From assembly GCA_016703425.1 (NCBI GenBank), contig JADJCA010000002.1, forward strand, positions 186,001-250,000: a DNA stretch of 64,000 bases, given 5' to 3'. Source of the DNA: Myxococcales bacterium (GTDB lineage Bacteria > Myxococcota_A > Polyangia > Polyangiales > Polyangiaceae). The notes under the pieces are model-generated. The model was not told where the DNA came from and ran no database searches. It worked only from the letters and a program-made list of their open reading frames with translations. Each line of letters begins with the position of its first letter. The first letter of the stretch is position 1. Shown piece by piece: positions 27,666 to 35,988 of the stretch. Position numbers and translations under genes: made by a program.

Positions 27666-28540
27666 TACGGCGGGAGCCCCATGTCGGCGCGCGCGCGGTG
27701 CATCTCGGCGGTGAGCTTGCCGTCGATGCCGCGCACCGCGAAGCGCTCCGTGGGCGTCGGCGTGCGCGTCGTGCCTGCCGGCTCCATCACGAAGACCCAC
27801 ATGAGCGTCTGCTTGCCCTCGCGCGGCACCACGTCAACCCTTCGCACGATGGCAAGGCCCGCGTCGCGCGCCGCGTTGTCGCCTCGCTCGGCGTCACCGC
27901 GAGCGCCCGCGCACGTCACGAAGACCCCGCCGGTGGCGAGCAAGCGAGCAGCGACCTTGGCGTAGTCCTCGATGCCGCCGCGCGTCTCGAAGCAGCACGG
28001 ACCGCGCTGCGGTTTGTCGGAGACGATGCCATGGCCAAGCGGGATGTACGGCGGCGTCCCGGTGATCAAGTCGAAGGGACCTTCGTTGGCGAGCGCGCCT
28101 TCTTCGTCGCGAAAGTCACCGAGCTTGGCGCGGCATCGCCCGTCGGCGCCGTTCCACGCGAGCGACCGCTCCGCGAGGCCGTGGCTCCGAGCTTGCGCTT
28201 CGACGCCGAGGCCTCGCGCGTTGGGGAGTCCCCAGGCAACCATCATCAGCACCGAGCCGATGCCGCACCCCAGGTCCAGGAAGCGCGCGACGCCCCCGTG
28301 ACGACGCGCCTCGTCGAGCGCGACCCACGCCGTCACGAAGTCGTCGAGGCTCCATCGGTGACCGTCCTGGAGCTGGAAGATGCGCCAGTCGCCGGTGAGG
28401 TACGAGAGGTGCTCGTCGGCGGCGGGCACCAAGCCGGGCCGCCCATCGGCGCCGCGAGGTCGAGGACCAGGCGCGACCCAACCGACCGGACGACGGGCGA
28501 GCGCCTTCGCTTCGTGCGGGTCCGTGGAGCTCGAATTCAT
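27665..28540 (-). CDS. Class I SAM-dependent methyltransferase, TrmN6/HemK-like
   Basis: 291 aa. SAM motif I reads FLDLGCGIGSVLM (about 88-100), and the N6-adenine/glutamine-type catalytic motif appears as TGTPPYIP (about 160-167, standard NPPY). This architecture matches tRNA1(Val) (adenine37-N6)-methyltransferase and related HemK-like enzymes. The preceding segment LTGDWRIFQLQDGHRWSLDD also fits the TrmN6 group. The Asn of NPPY is replaced by Thr, so the substrate is uncertain. It is a single gene on the minus strand among plus-strand neighbours. Confidence 0.8.
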   Translation of the reverse strand: MNSSSTDPHEAKALARRPVGWVAPGPRPRGADGRPGLVPAADEHLSYLTGDWRIFQLQDGHRWSLDDFVTAWVALDEARRHGGVARFLDLGCGIGSVLMMVAWGLPNARGLGVEAQARSHGLAERSLAWNGADGRCRAKLGDFRDEEGALANEGPFDLITGTPPYIPLGHGIVSDKPQRGPCCFETRGGIEDYAKVAARLLATGGVFVTCAGARGDAERGDNAARDAGLAIVRRVDVVPREGKQTLMWVFVMEPAGTTRTPTPTERFAVRGIDGKLTAEMHRARADMGLPP

Positions 28541-28662
28541 CGAGAAACGACGCTCGCACGCGGACGAATCTCCGTGAAGTGCGAACTGGCGGCCGAGCCC
28601 CCACGGGCCGCGTTTTGAGCACGAGAGCGCGGCGCGAGGCCGGTATACTCGGGGCCTCGCGC

Positions 28663-29532
28663 GTGCGGATCCGAGGGAAATTCAACCTGGTGCTCGTGGT
28701 CGTCTTCGCCCTCGGCTTCGCCGTGAGCGGGGCGGTGTCGCATCGCCTCCTCCACAAGAATGCGCGCGAAGAGGTCTTGCGGAGCGCCGCCGTGATGATG
28801 GAAGCGGCGCTCTCGATGCGCGCGTACACCGTCAGCCACGTAAGGGGCAAGCTGCGCAAAGACGAGAGCGAGTTTCTCCCGGAAGCGGTTCCTGCGTTTT
28901 CTGCGACGGAGATCATGAACAAGCTCCGCGTGAAGTACCCCGACTATTCGTACAAGGAAGCCGCCATCAACCCGACGAATCCGCGCAATCGCGCCGTCGA
29001 GTGGGAGGCCGATCTCATCGGCGCGTTTCGCCAGGGCGCGACGGAGCTGACCGGCACGCGCGAAGCCGCGACGGGGCAAGTGCTCTACCTCGCGCGACCG
29101 TTTCGGATCGCGGACCCCGCGTGCTTGACGTGCCACACGACGCCAGAGACCGCGCCGCCGGCGATGGTCAAGCTCTACGGGTCCGCCGGCGGTTTTGGCT
29201 GGAAGCTCGACGAGGTCATCGGCGCGCAGATCGTGACCGTGCCCATGGACCTTCCCATTCGGAACGCCGACCGAGCCTTCGTGACGTTCATGGCCTCGTT
29301 GGGGAGCATCTTCGTCGTGCTCTTCGCCGTGCTCAACCTCATGCTCTCGGCGCTCATCGTGAAGCCCATCACGATCATGGCAGCGATGGCCGATAAGGTC
29401 TCGACGGGCGAAGGCGGTATGCCGGAGTTCGCGGAGCACGGCAGCGACGAGGTTCACGCGTTGGGGCGCTCCTTCAACCGCATGCGCCGCAGCCTTGAAA
29501 AGGCGCTCAAGCTCATCGACGCGGATTCCTAG
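28663..29532 (+). CDS. Membrane sensor with DUF3365-type heme site and HAMP domain
   Basis: 289 aa from the GTG at 28663 (VRIRGKFNLVLVVVFALGFA); the frame is open a further 28 codons upstream. The layout is a TM helix (8-25), a periplasmic domain, a c-type heme motif CLTCH at 154-158, a second TM helix (208-232) and a HAMP-like segment (233-285, with FNRMRRSLEKALKL). This is the Tll0287/DUF3365 sensor plan without a kinase or cyclase output. The next gene is a Ser/Thr kinase 5 bp downstream, which may serve as the output. Confidence 0.82.
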   Translation: MRIRGKFNLVLVVVFALGFAVSGAVSHRLLHKNAREEVLRSAAVMMEAALSMRAYTVSHVRGKLRKDESEFLPEAVPAFSATEIMNKLRVKYPDYSYKEAAINPTNPRNRAVEWEADLIGAFRQGATELTGTREAATGQVLYLARPFRIADPACLTCHTTPETAPPAMVKLYGSAGGFGWKLDEVIGAQIVTVPMDLPIRNADRAFVTFMASLGSIFVVLFAVLNLMLSALIVKPITIMAAMADKVSTGEGGMPEFAEHGSDEVHALGRSFNRMRRSLEKALKLIDADS

Positions 29533-29537
29533 TCGCC

Positions 29538-30959
29538 ATGCTGAGCGCCCTCGATCGATCCCTCTCCAAAGGCACGATGCTCTCCGAGTATCGCATCGAG
29601 GGCACGCTCGGCGTCGGCGCCTTCGGCGTCACCTACCTGGCGACCGATACGAACCTGAACCTGAAGGTCGCCATCAAGGAGTACCTGCCGGCGGGCACCG
29701 CGGTGCGCTCCGCCGACGCGGGCGTGAACCCCCGCTCCGAGATGGCAAGCGAGCCCTTCTATTGGGGGCTCGGTCGGTTCCTCGACGAGTCGCGCGCGCT
29801 CGCGACATTTCGTCACCCGAACATCGTGCGCGTCATGCGCTTCTTCGAGGCCAACCAGACGGCGTACATGGTGATGGAGTTCGTCGAGGGGGCGGACCTC
29901 TACTCGTGGGCCAAGGGCCGCCGCCCCTTCGACGAGGCCCTGGTGCGCCGCGTGATCTTGCCGCTCCTCGACGGGCTCGAGGTGGTGCACGAGGCCAGCT
30001 ACCTGCACCGCGACATCAAGCCGTCGAACATCTTCGTGCGCAAAGACGGCTCCCCCGTGCTCATCGACTTCGGTGCGGCGCGCATGGTGAGGCCCGATCC
30101 GAGCTGCGAGCTCACGGCCATCGTCTCGCCCGGCTACGCACCGCTCGAGCAGTACCAAACGACTGGCCTCCAAGGTCCCTACAGCGATCTCTACGCCCTC
30201 GGCGGCGTCATGTATTGGCTCGTCACCGGCGACAAACCGCTCGACGCGCCGGGCCGCGTGCTCGAGGTGATGCCGTCCGCCGTCGAGCGCGGCGATCGCG
30301 AGCGCTTCTCCGTCGCGTTTCTTCGCCTCGTCGACTGGGCGCTTGCTCCGGAAAAGCACCGACGCCCGCAGACGGTCGCCGAGCTTCGTAGCGCCCTTCG
30401 CGGAGCTTCGTCCTCGACGGCCACCGAGCGCGTTGGCGGAGCGCCCTTCCCGTCGAGTCACGAGTTTCCCGCCGCGGCACCGACGAAGGACCCCGACCGC
30501 GTGCCCACGTCGCGGAGCGGCGTCCGCCTCGACGAAGGCGCCCGCGGCCGCCTCGAGGCTGATCTCGCGAAACACGTCGGCCCCATCGCGTCGCTGCTGC
30601 TCAAGAACGCCGCGAAGGTCGCCACCACGCCCGCCGCCATCGTGGGCCTCGCGGCCAAGGAGATCAAAGACGACCTCGCGCGCGCCGACTTTCTGCGGCG
30701 GCACCAGCACACCGCCACGGCCGAGCCAGTCAAGTCGCTGAGCAAGGACGAGGCCCCGCGCGCCACCTTCGACGCGGCGGCGCTTCAGCGCGTCGAGGCG
30801 GAGCTCGCGCGCGTCATCGGTCCCGTGGCGAAGCTCATCGTCAAGCGCGCCGCCGCGACGACTGCGTCGCTCCAAGAGCTGTGTCACAAGGTCGCCGGTG
30901 AGATCGACGACGAACGCGCGCGCGCACGCTTCTTGGAAAAGGTGAGCAAGGGCCCGTAA
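29538..30959 (+). CDS. Ser/Thr protein kinase with duplicated C-terminal helical domain
   Basis: 473 aa. The kinase domain spans about 18-290, with GVGAFGVTYLATD, Lys47 in VAIKEYL, HRD at 157-159 in LHRDIKPSN and DFG at 177-179. The activation segment reads SPGYAPLEQY. There is no TM helix. The C-terminus carries two related ~58-residue helical units, at about 337-395 (GRLEADLAKHVGPIASLLLK) and 410-470 (QRVEAELARVIGPVAKLIVK). They resemble the DUF8082-like repeats seen after some kinases. The start is 5 bp after the heme/HAMP sensor, and the pair may act as a split one-component system. Confidence 0.92.
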   Translation: MLSALDRSLSKGTMLSEYRIEGTLGVGAFGVTYLATDTNLNLKVAIKEYLPAGTAVRSADAGVNPRSEMASEPFYWGLGRFLDESRALATFRHPNIVRVMRFFEANQTAYMVMEFVEGADLYSWAKGRRPFDEALVRRVILPLLDGLEVVHEASYLHRDIKPSNIFVRKDGSPVLIDFGAARMVRPDPSCELTAIVSPGYAPLEQYQTTGLQGPYSDLYALGGVMYWLVTGDKPLDAPGRVLEVMPSAVERGDRERFSVAFLRLVDWALAPEKHRRPQTVAELRSALRGASSSTATERVGGAPFPSSHEFPAAAPTKDPDRVPTSRSGVRLDEGARGRLEADLAKHVGPIASLLLKNAAKVATTPAAIVGLAAKEIKDDLARADFLRRHQHTATAEPVKSLSKDEAPRATFDAAALQRVEAELARVIGPVAKLIVKRAAATTASLQELCHKVAGEIDDERARARFLEKVSKGP

Positions 30960-30968
30960 GCGACGTGC

Positions 30969-31367
30969 TCAGCCGGCGCGTCGCACGAGTCGGCCTTCAC
31001 CGACCACCTTCAAGCGCACGCCGGTCTCGTGACGTTCGTCGTCGTCGAAGGTGATCGCGGGCGTCAACGAGTTCACCAGGAACGTGACCCAATCGGACGT
31101 GATGCTGATGGCGCCATCGGTCCGCACGACGAGGAGGCGGCCACCCTCCGTCCGCGCCACGAGCTGGCCACCGTGCACGTCGACGTTCGCCGCAAAGCAG
31201 GCCTCGCCCTCGAGGCCGAGCGACTGCACGCAGCCCCACAGTCGGAGGGCCGCGTCGGCGGCGGCGTCGCCTTTGGGGCCGATCTGTCCGAGAAGGTTTC
31301 CCTCGCCGTCGAGGAGTGCACATCCCAACACGTGTCGAACGAGCTCGAGACGATCGCGCAGGTCCAT
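30969..31367 (-). CDS. Hypothetical protein, possibly roadblock/LC7-like
   Basis: 132 aa, no confident family. The N-terminal half (HVLGCALLDGEGNLLGQIGP) and the following helix-sheet pattern recall roadblock/LC7 folds, which in myxobacteria partner small GTPases. The C-terminal third ends in a beta-rich stretch (HETGVRLKVVGEGRLVRRAG). It converges with the preceding kinase at a 9-bp gap and diverges from a metalloprotease gene 130 bp away. Confidence 0.62.
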   Translation of the reverse strand: MDLRDRLELVRHVLGCALLDGEGNLLGQIGPKGDAAADAALRLWGCVQSLGLEGEACFAANVDVHGGQLVARTEGGRLLVVRTDGAISITSDWVTFLVNSLTPAITFDDDERHETGVRLKVVGEGRLVRRAG

Positions 31368-31497
31368 CCCAATTCATGACGCGGCCCGACGGGGGACGGT
31401 CGCATTGGCAGAGAATGAGACGCCGTCGTGACCAAGGCTCGGCGCCGGGCATCCCGAACCCACCCCTTCCGTCGTACGGCCGTGGTATGGCGCCGGG

Positions 31498-32448
31498 GTG
31501 AAACGGGCGGGAATTTTGGGCTTGCTGCTCGCCTCGGTCGCCAGCGCGTGCTCTTCCGCCGAGGCGCCCGTGACGCTTGTGTGTGAGGGCGCAGCCGATC
31601 CGCAAGCCTGCCTAACCGACCACTACCTGCGCGGAGCGAGCCGGGGCGCCACGCCATGTGCGCCGCCACCTTCCACCATTGATGGAAAACGTCGCCTCGT
31701 GCTGCACACGGCGAAGGACGTAAGCGACGACGAGCTCGGAGCGGAGACGCGTCCCCTCGCTCGCTACTTCGAGCCCTACAAGCTCACCTTCGTGGTCGGC
31801 GAGCGACCCACGGCCGTAGCCTTCGACTACGCGCTTGCCGGCGAGGATGCAGAGGTCGAGCGACGCGCCAAGGAGCGCGGCGTGGCCCTCTCCGACGACG
31901 CCGCGATGCAGGCCATCGCCGGCGAGGTGATGGGAGAGAACCTTCGAGGCTTCTTGACCGCCCAACCTCCCGCGAGCGACGTCGTGCACGTGGTTGTGCT
32001 CTCGAAGATCGCCTCGCCCAGCATCGCGAAGGCGATCGCCGGCACGCTGGTGGGCTTGGGTCTGTCGCCGGCTCTCTTGCGCGCCGTCGCGGCAAACGAT
32101 CCCAGCAAGGACCTTTTCACGCTGCTCAAGCTCCCGAGCGAGTTTCCCGCCACGTTGTTCATCGGCCACGACGACGTGACGCGCTTCGGGAGTCTCGTCG
32201 GACCGGTCGTCGTCGCACATGAGATGGGCCACGCGCTGGGGCTGGAGCATACGGCCGACACGGCCAACCTCATGTACCCCACGGTGAACGCGGCCCCCGT
32301 CTGCGTGCCCAGTCTCTCGGCGGCGCAAGTCAGTCAGCTGAAGGCGCTCGCGCTGTCGACGCCGCGCGCCCTCGAGGGCGTGGACGCGCTCATCGAAGCC
32401 ACGACGGCGCTCGCTCGAGCCGCGCGGAACGCGCCGAAGCCTCGCTGA
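31498..32448 (+). CDS. Lipoprotein zinc metalloprotease (metzincin type)
   Basis: 316 aa from a GTG. The signal peptide MKRAGILGLLLASVASAC has a lipobox-like ASAC. The zinc site HEMGHALGLEH at 241-251 fits HExxHxxGxxH, and Met259 in NLMYPT supplies the Met-turn, so this is a metzincin-like peptidase. The first half (LVLHTAKDVSDDELGAETRP) may be a propeptide or substrate-binding domain. It is expected on the outer surface or in the periplasm. Substrate unknown. Confidence 0.83.
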   Translation: MKRAGILGLLLASVASACSSAEAPVTLVCEGAADPQACLTDHYLRGASRGATPCAPPPSTIDGKRRLVLHTAKDVSDDELGAETRPLARYFEPYKLTFVVGERPTAVAFDYALAGEDAEVERRAKERGVALSDDAAMQAIAGEVMGENLRGFLTAQPPASDVVHVVVLSKIASPSIAKAIAGTLVGLGLSPALLRAVAANDPSKDLFTLLKLPSEFPATLFIGHDDVTRFGSLVGPVVVAHEMGHALGLEHTADTANLMYPTVNAAPVCVPSLSAAQVSQLKALALSTPRALEGVDALIEATTALARAARNAPKPR

Positions 32449-32574
32449 ACGACGTGCCTGAGCGCGAACACGTCGACGCGGCTAGCGAGTCCGGGGCAAT
32501 CGCCGTAGAACAGGGCCACGCGCCGAGCGTGTGGTGTCGCGGACCACGTCGCAAGACGCTACCGAGGGGGAAAG

Positions 32575-33975
32575 ATGCCGGTGTATGACGACAAGTTGGT
32601 CCTTGCTCCAGGCGATCGCTTCCGCGGACTGCTCATTCACAGCGTCCTGGGCCAAGGCGCCATGGGCACGGCGTACCTGGCCAGCCACCCCGTGTTGCGA
32701 ACACCGCTCGTCGTAAAGATCTTCTCGCAGCGCGAAGACGGCGACGTCTTTCAAGAGGCTCACCTCGCCGCTCGCGTGCGCTCTCCCCATGTCGTCGGCG
32801 TGCTAGACGCGGGCTACGAGGGCGGTTCGCCCTTCGTCGTGCAGCAATACGTCGACGGGATCGACCTCGCCGAGCTCTTGTCCAAGCTCATGCTCGCCGA
32901 AATGCCGATGCCGTTCGACCTCGTCGTTCGTGCGGCCATCGACATCGCCGCGGGGCTCCACGCCCTTCACCAAGCCGGCGTCGTTCACCAAGACGTGAAG
33001 CCGGAGAACCTCTTTCTGCGTGGATCGGGCGACGCGCTCGTCGGCGATCTCGGCATCGCCGTCGACGCGAAGGCGCGCGCGTCCGGCGTCGTCGCCGGCA
33101 CACCGCTCTTCATGGCGCCGGAGCAATGGCTCGGCCTCCCACTGGACCGCCGCACTGACGAGTACGCGCTCGGCGGAACGCTCCACGCGTTGCTCGCAGG
33201 GTCGATGCCGTTCTTCGCCGAGAGCCTCGAGGGGATGCGACGCGCGCACCTCGAACGGGCCTACGAAGCGCCGGTGGCGAGAGACCCACGGGAGGCCTAT
33301 TTTTTCGCCGTCGTCGCGCGCATGTTGAGCAAAGACAGAGACGATCGCTATCCCACGCTCGCCGCCGTGGCCGATGCGCTCAGGCCGCTAGCTCGTCCGC
33401 CCTCGGCGCCGACCGGTTTCGCGCGGGGGGCCGACGCGAACGGCTCCTCGTTGACCGCAGAGCTCGGTCCGCTCACCCTCAAGCTCGCGCGCGGCGATCT
33501 CGCGGACGCCGAGAGCGATGTCCTCGTGAACGCGGCCAACTGGCAGCTCACGATGAACGTCGGAGTGGCGCACGCGCTCAGCGGCCGCGCCGGTCCCAGC
33601 CTCCAGGACGAAGCGCGAGCGAAGGCTCCCGCGCGCATGGGCGACATCGTGTGGACGGGCGCCGGGCGCCTCAAGGCCAACCATGTGGCCCATGCGGTCA
33701 GCGCCCTCGCCGGCGCCGTATGCATTCAGCGCTGCGTTCTCCGCGCGTTGCTCGACGCGGAAGCGCGAGGCGCCACCTCGCTGGCGATGCCGTCGCTCGG
33801 CACCGGCGTTGGAGAAGTGCCCATGTCTCTCGGCGCCGAGCTCGCGCTTCAGGCCATCACGACCTTCGCGTCACTGGGACCGAGGCGCCTCCGGAGCGTC
33901 TCGGTCGTGCTCCACACGGAGACTGCGTTCGACGCATGGGCCGACACCCTGCGGGGCGTTGCGCCAACGCCTTAG
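32575..33975 (+). CDS. Kinase-macrodomain fusion protein
   Basis: 466 aa. Residues 15-275 form a Hanks-type kinase with VLGQGAMGTAYLASH, Lys48 in LVVKIF and APEQ near 181. The catalytic loop is HQD at 138-140 (VHQDVKPENL, not HRD) and the metal-binding motif is DLG at 158-160 (not DFG). Residues 299-460 form a macro domain: GDLADAESDVLVNAANWQL with VNAAN at 318-322, GVAHALSGRAG, and the loop PSLGTGVGEVPMSLG near 406-420. Macro domains bind or hydrolyse ADP-ribose derivatives. The fusion suggests a kinase controlled by, or coupled to, ADP-ribosylation. No TM helix is seen. Kinase activity is likely, since K, D, N145 and D158 remain. Confidence 0.88.
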   Translation: MPVYDDKLVLAPGDRFRGLLIHSVLGQGAMGTAYLASHPVLRTPLVVKIFSQREDGDVFQEAHLAARVRSPHVVGVLDAGYEGGSPFVVQQYVDGIDLAELLSKLMLAEMPMPFDLVVRAAIDIAAGLHALHQAGVVHQDVKPENLFLRGSGDALVGDLGIAVDAKARASGVVAGTPLFMAPEQWLGLPLDRRTDEYALGGTLHALLAGSMPFFAESLEGMRRAHLERAYEAPVARDPREAYFFAVVARMLSKDRDDRYPTLAAVADALRPLARPPSAPTGFARGADANGSSLTAELGPLTLKLARGDLADAESDVLVNAANWQLTMNVGVAHALSGRAGPSLQDEARAKAPARMGDIVWTGAGRLKANHVAHAVSALAGAVCIQRCVLRALLDAEARGATSLAMPSLGTGVGEVPMSLGAELALQAITTFASLGPRRLRSVSVVLHTETAFDAWADTLRGVAPTP

Positions 33976-33988
33976 CGACGCGACGTCC

Positions 33989-35892
33989 TCACTTCCGGCG
34001 ACGACGGATCAGCAGGTACACGAGGCCCGTGAGACCGAGCCACGCGCCGCTGCTCTTGGCGCCGGCGGTGTCACAGGCGCAGCCTGCTTCCTCGCCGGTG
34101 TCATAGACCGCCACGCCGTTGTCGATGGTCGTCGCGTCGCCGCTCGGGCGCGCCGCGTCCACGATGGTCTCGGCGCCGGCGTCCCGCGCCGCGTCGACGC
34201 GCGAGGCATCGGCCGACGCGGCATCGGGAGGACCGGTCGACGAGTCGGTCGCGCCGTCGGATGCCGCGTCGACGATGCCCGAATCGATGACGCCGCCGTC
34301 GGGCGGCTCTCCAATGCAAGCGCCCGAGCTGCAAATGCCCGAAGGGCATGCCGTGCCGTCAGGCTTGCGTGGCGACGAGCACGCGCCCGTGCTCGTGTCG
34401 CAGGTGCCGTTGTCGTGACAGGAGTCGGTGGAAGCGCAGGAGATCGGTGACGCCCCGTGCAGGCGCCGCCTTGGCACGAGTCGATCTGAGTGCACGCGTT
34501 GCCGTCGTTGCAGTCCGTGCCGTTCGGAAGGGCGACGCTCGAGCAGCTTCCGTTCACGGTGTTGCAGGCACCGTATTGGCACTGGTTGGCGGCAGGACAA
34601 ACCTTCGGGTTGTCTCCGAAGCAGAAGCCGCCCTGACACGTATCGGTCAGCGTGCATGCGTTGCCGTCATTGCACGCGGTTCCGTTGGCCTTCTCGGGAT
34701 TGGTGCATCCGCCCGTCGATGGGTTGCATGTGCCCGCCGTGTGGCAAAAATTCACCGCCGTGCAGACGACGGGGTTCGCTCCGGTGCACACGCCGCCCTG
34801 ACAGGTGTCCGTCTTGGTGCAGGCGTTACCGTCGGTGCAGGAGGTGCCGTTCGCCCTTGCGGGATTCGAGCACACGCCCGAGAGCGTGTTGCACGTGCCC
34901 GTGTCGTGACACTGATCTTGCGGCGTGCACACAACGGGGTTCGACCCGGTACAGGTGCCGCCCTGGCAAGTGTCCGTCTGCGTGCACGCGTTGCTGTCGT
35001 TGCACGCGGTGTCGTTGGGCTTCGGTGTGTTCGAGCATAGGCCCGTCGCAGGCGCGCAAACGCGCGGCTGATGGCATTGATCCGCCGCCGGGCACACGAT
35101 GGGGTTCGACCCCGTGCACGTCCCCGCCTGGCACGTGTCGGTCTGCGTGCACGCGTTCCCGTCGTTGCACGTGGTGTCGTCGGGCTTCGGTGTGTTCGAA
35201 CAGAGGCCCGTCGCAGGCGCGCAAACGCGCGGCTGATGGCATTGATCCGCCGCCGGGCACACGACGGGGTTCGACCCCGTGCACGTCCCCGCCTGACAAG
35301 AGTCCGTCTGCGTGCACGCGTTGCCGTCGTTGCACGCGGTGTCGTTGGGCTTCGGTGTATTCGAGCAGAGGCCCGTCGCGGGCGCGCAGACGCGCGGCTC
35401 ATGGCATTGATCCGCCGCCGGGCACACGACGGGGTTCGACCCCGTGCACGTCCCCGCCTGGCACGTGTCGCTTTGCGTGCAGGCGTTCCCGTCGTTGCAC
35501 GACGTGCCGTTGGCCTTCGCCGGGTTCGAGCACAAGCCTGTCGCCGGGTTGCATGTCCCCAGGTTGTGGCACTGATCGGGCGCCGCGCAGACGACGGGGT
35601 TTGCCCCCGTGCACGTGCCCGCCTGACAAGAGTCCGTCTGGGTGCACTCGTTGGCATCGTCGCAGCCCGTTCCGTTAGCGGTCGCCACGCACCCGGCGCT
35701 GCAACAGGTCGTGGCCGTCGCGCCCGGATCGCACTGCTCGCCAACGTCCACGACTCCATCGCCACACACGCCCTGCGGAAGCGGAGCGGGCGGCACGACC
35801 TCGTCAGCAAGGAGGCGTTCCGTTCGAGTCGCGCACGCGACCGTCAAGATGAGAACGACCGCGAGGAAGACGCGGCCGAGGAAGCTAGGCAT
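33989..35892 (-). CDS. Cys-rich repeat surface protein with MYXO-CTERM-like anchor (frameshifted)
   Basis: The N-terminus MPSFLGRVFLAVVLILTVAC is a signal peptide, possibly lipidated at Cys20. A GDGVVDVGEQCD motif (about 44-55, myxobacterial Cys-rich type) precedes eight ~55-residue repeats with CNDGNACTQTDTCQAGTCTG and CAPATGLCSNTPKP elements. Near 34455 one base seems to be missing. The frame from 35892 continues into an Arg/Pro-rich sequence, while the natural continuation (SPISCASTDSCHDNGTCDTS) lies in the frame that ends at 33989. That frame ends in an Asp/Ala stalk and GCACDTAGAKSSGAW plus a hydrophobic segment and RRRRK, a MYXO-CTERM-type sorting signal. It is either a real truncation or an assembly indel. 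Confidence 0.8.
34341..35661 (-). repeat. Eight ~165-bp Cys-rich coding repeats
   Basis: Eight consecutive 55-codon units, each with about six to eight Cys. The second to fourth units are nearly identical at the DNA level (34985-35490), suggesting recent unit expansion; the outer units are more diverged. Confidence 0.85.
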
Positions 35893-35988
35893 GTTCGGTG
35901 ATCATCGAATTTTCCGAGGGACGATGCCACTGGAGACCGCAAGTAGCGGCGAGCAAAGCACACACCGGCCGACACGGGGTCGGACGTC

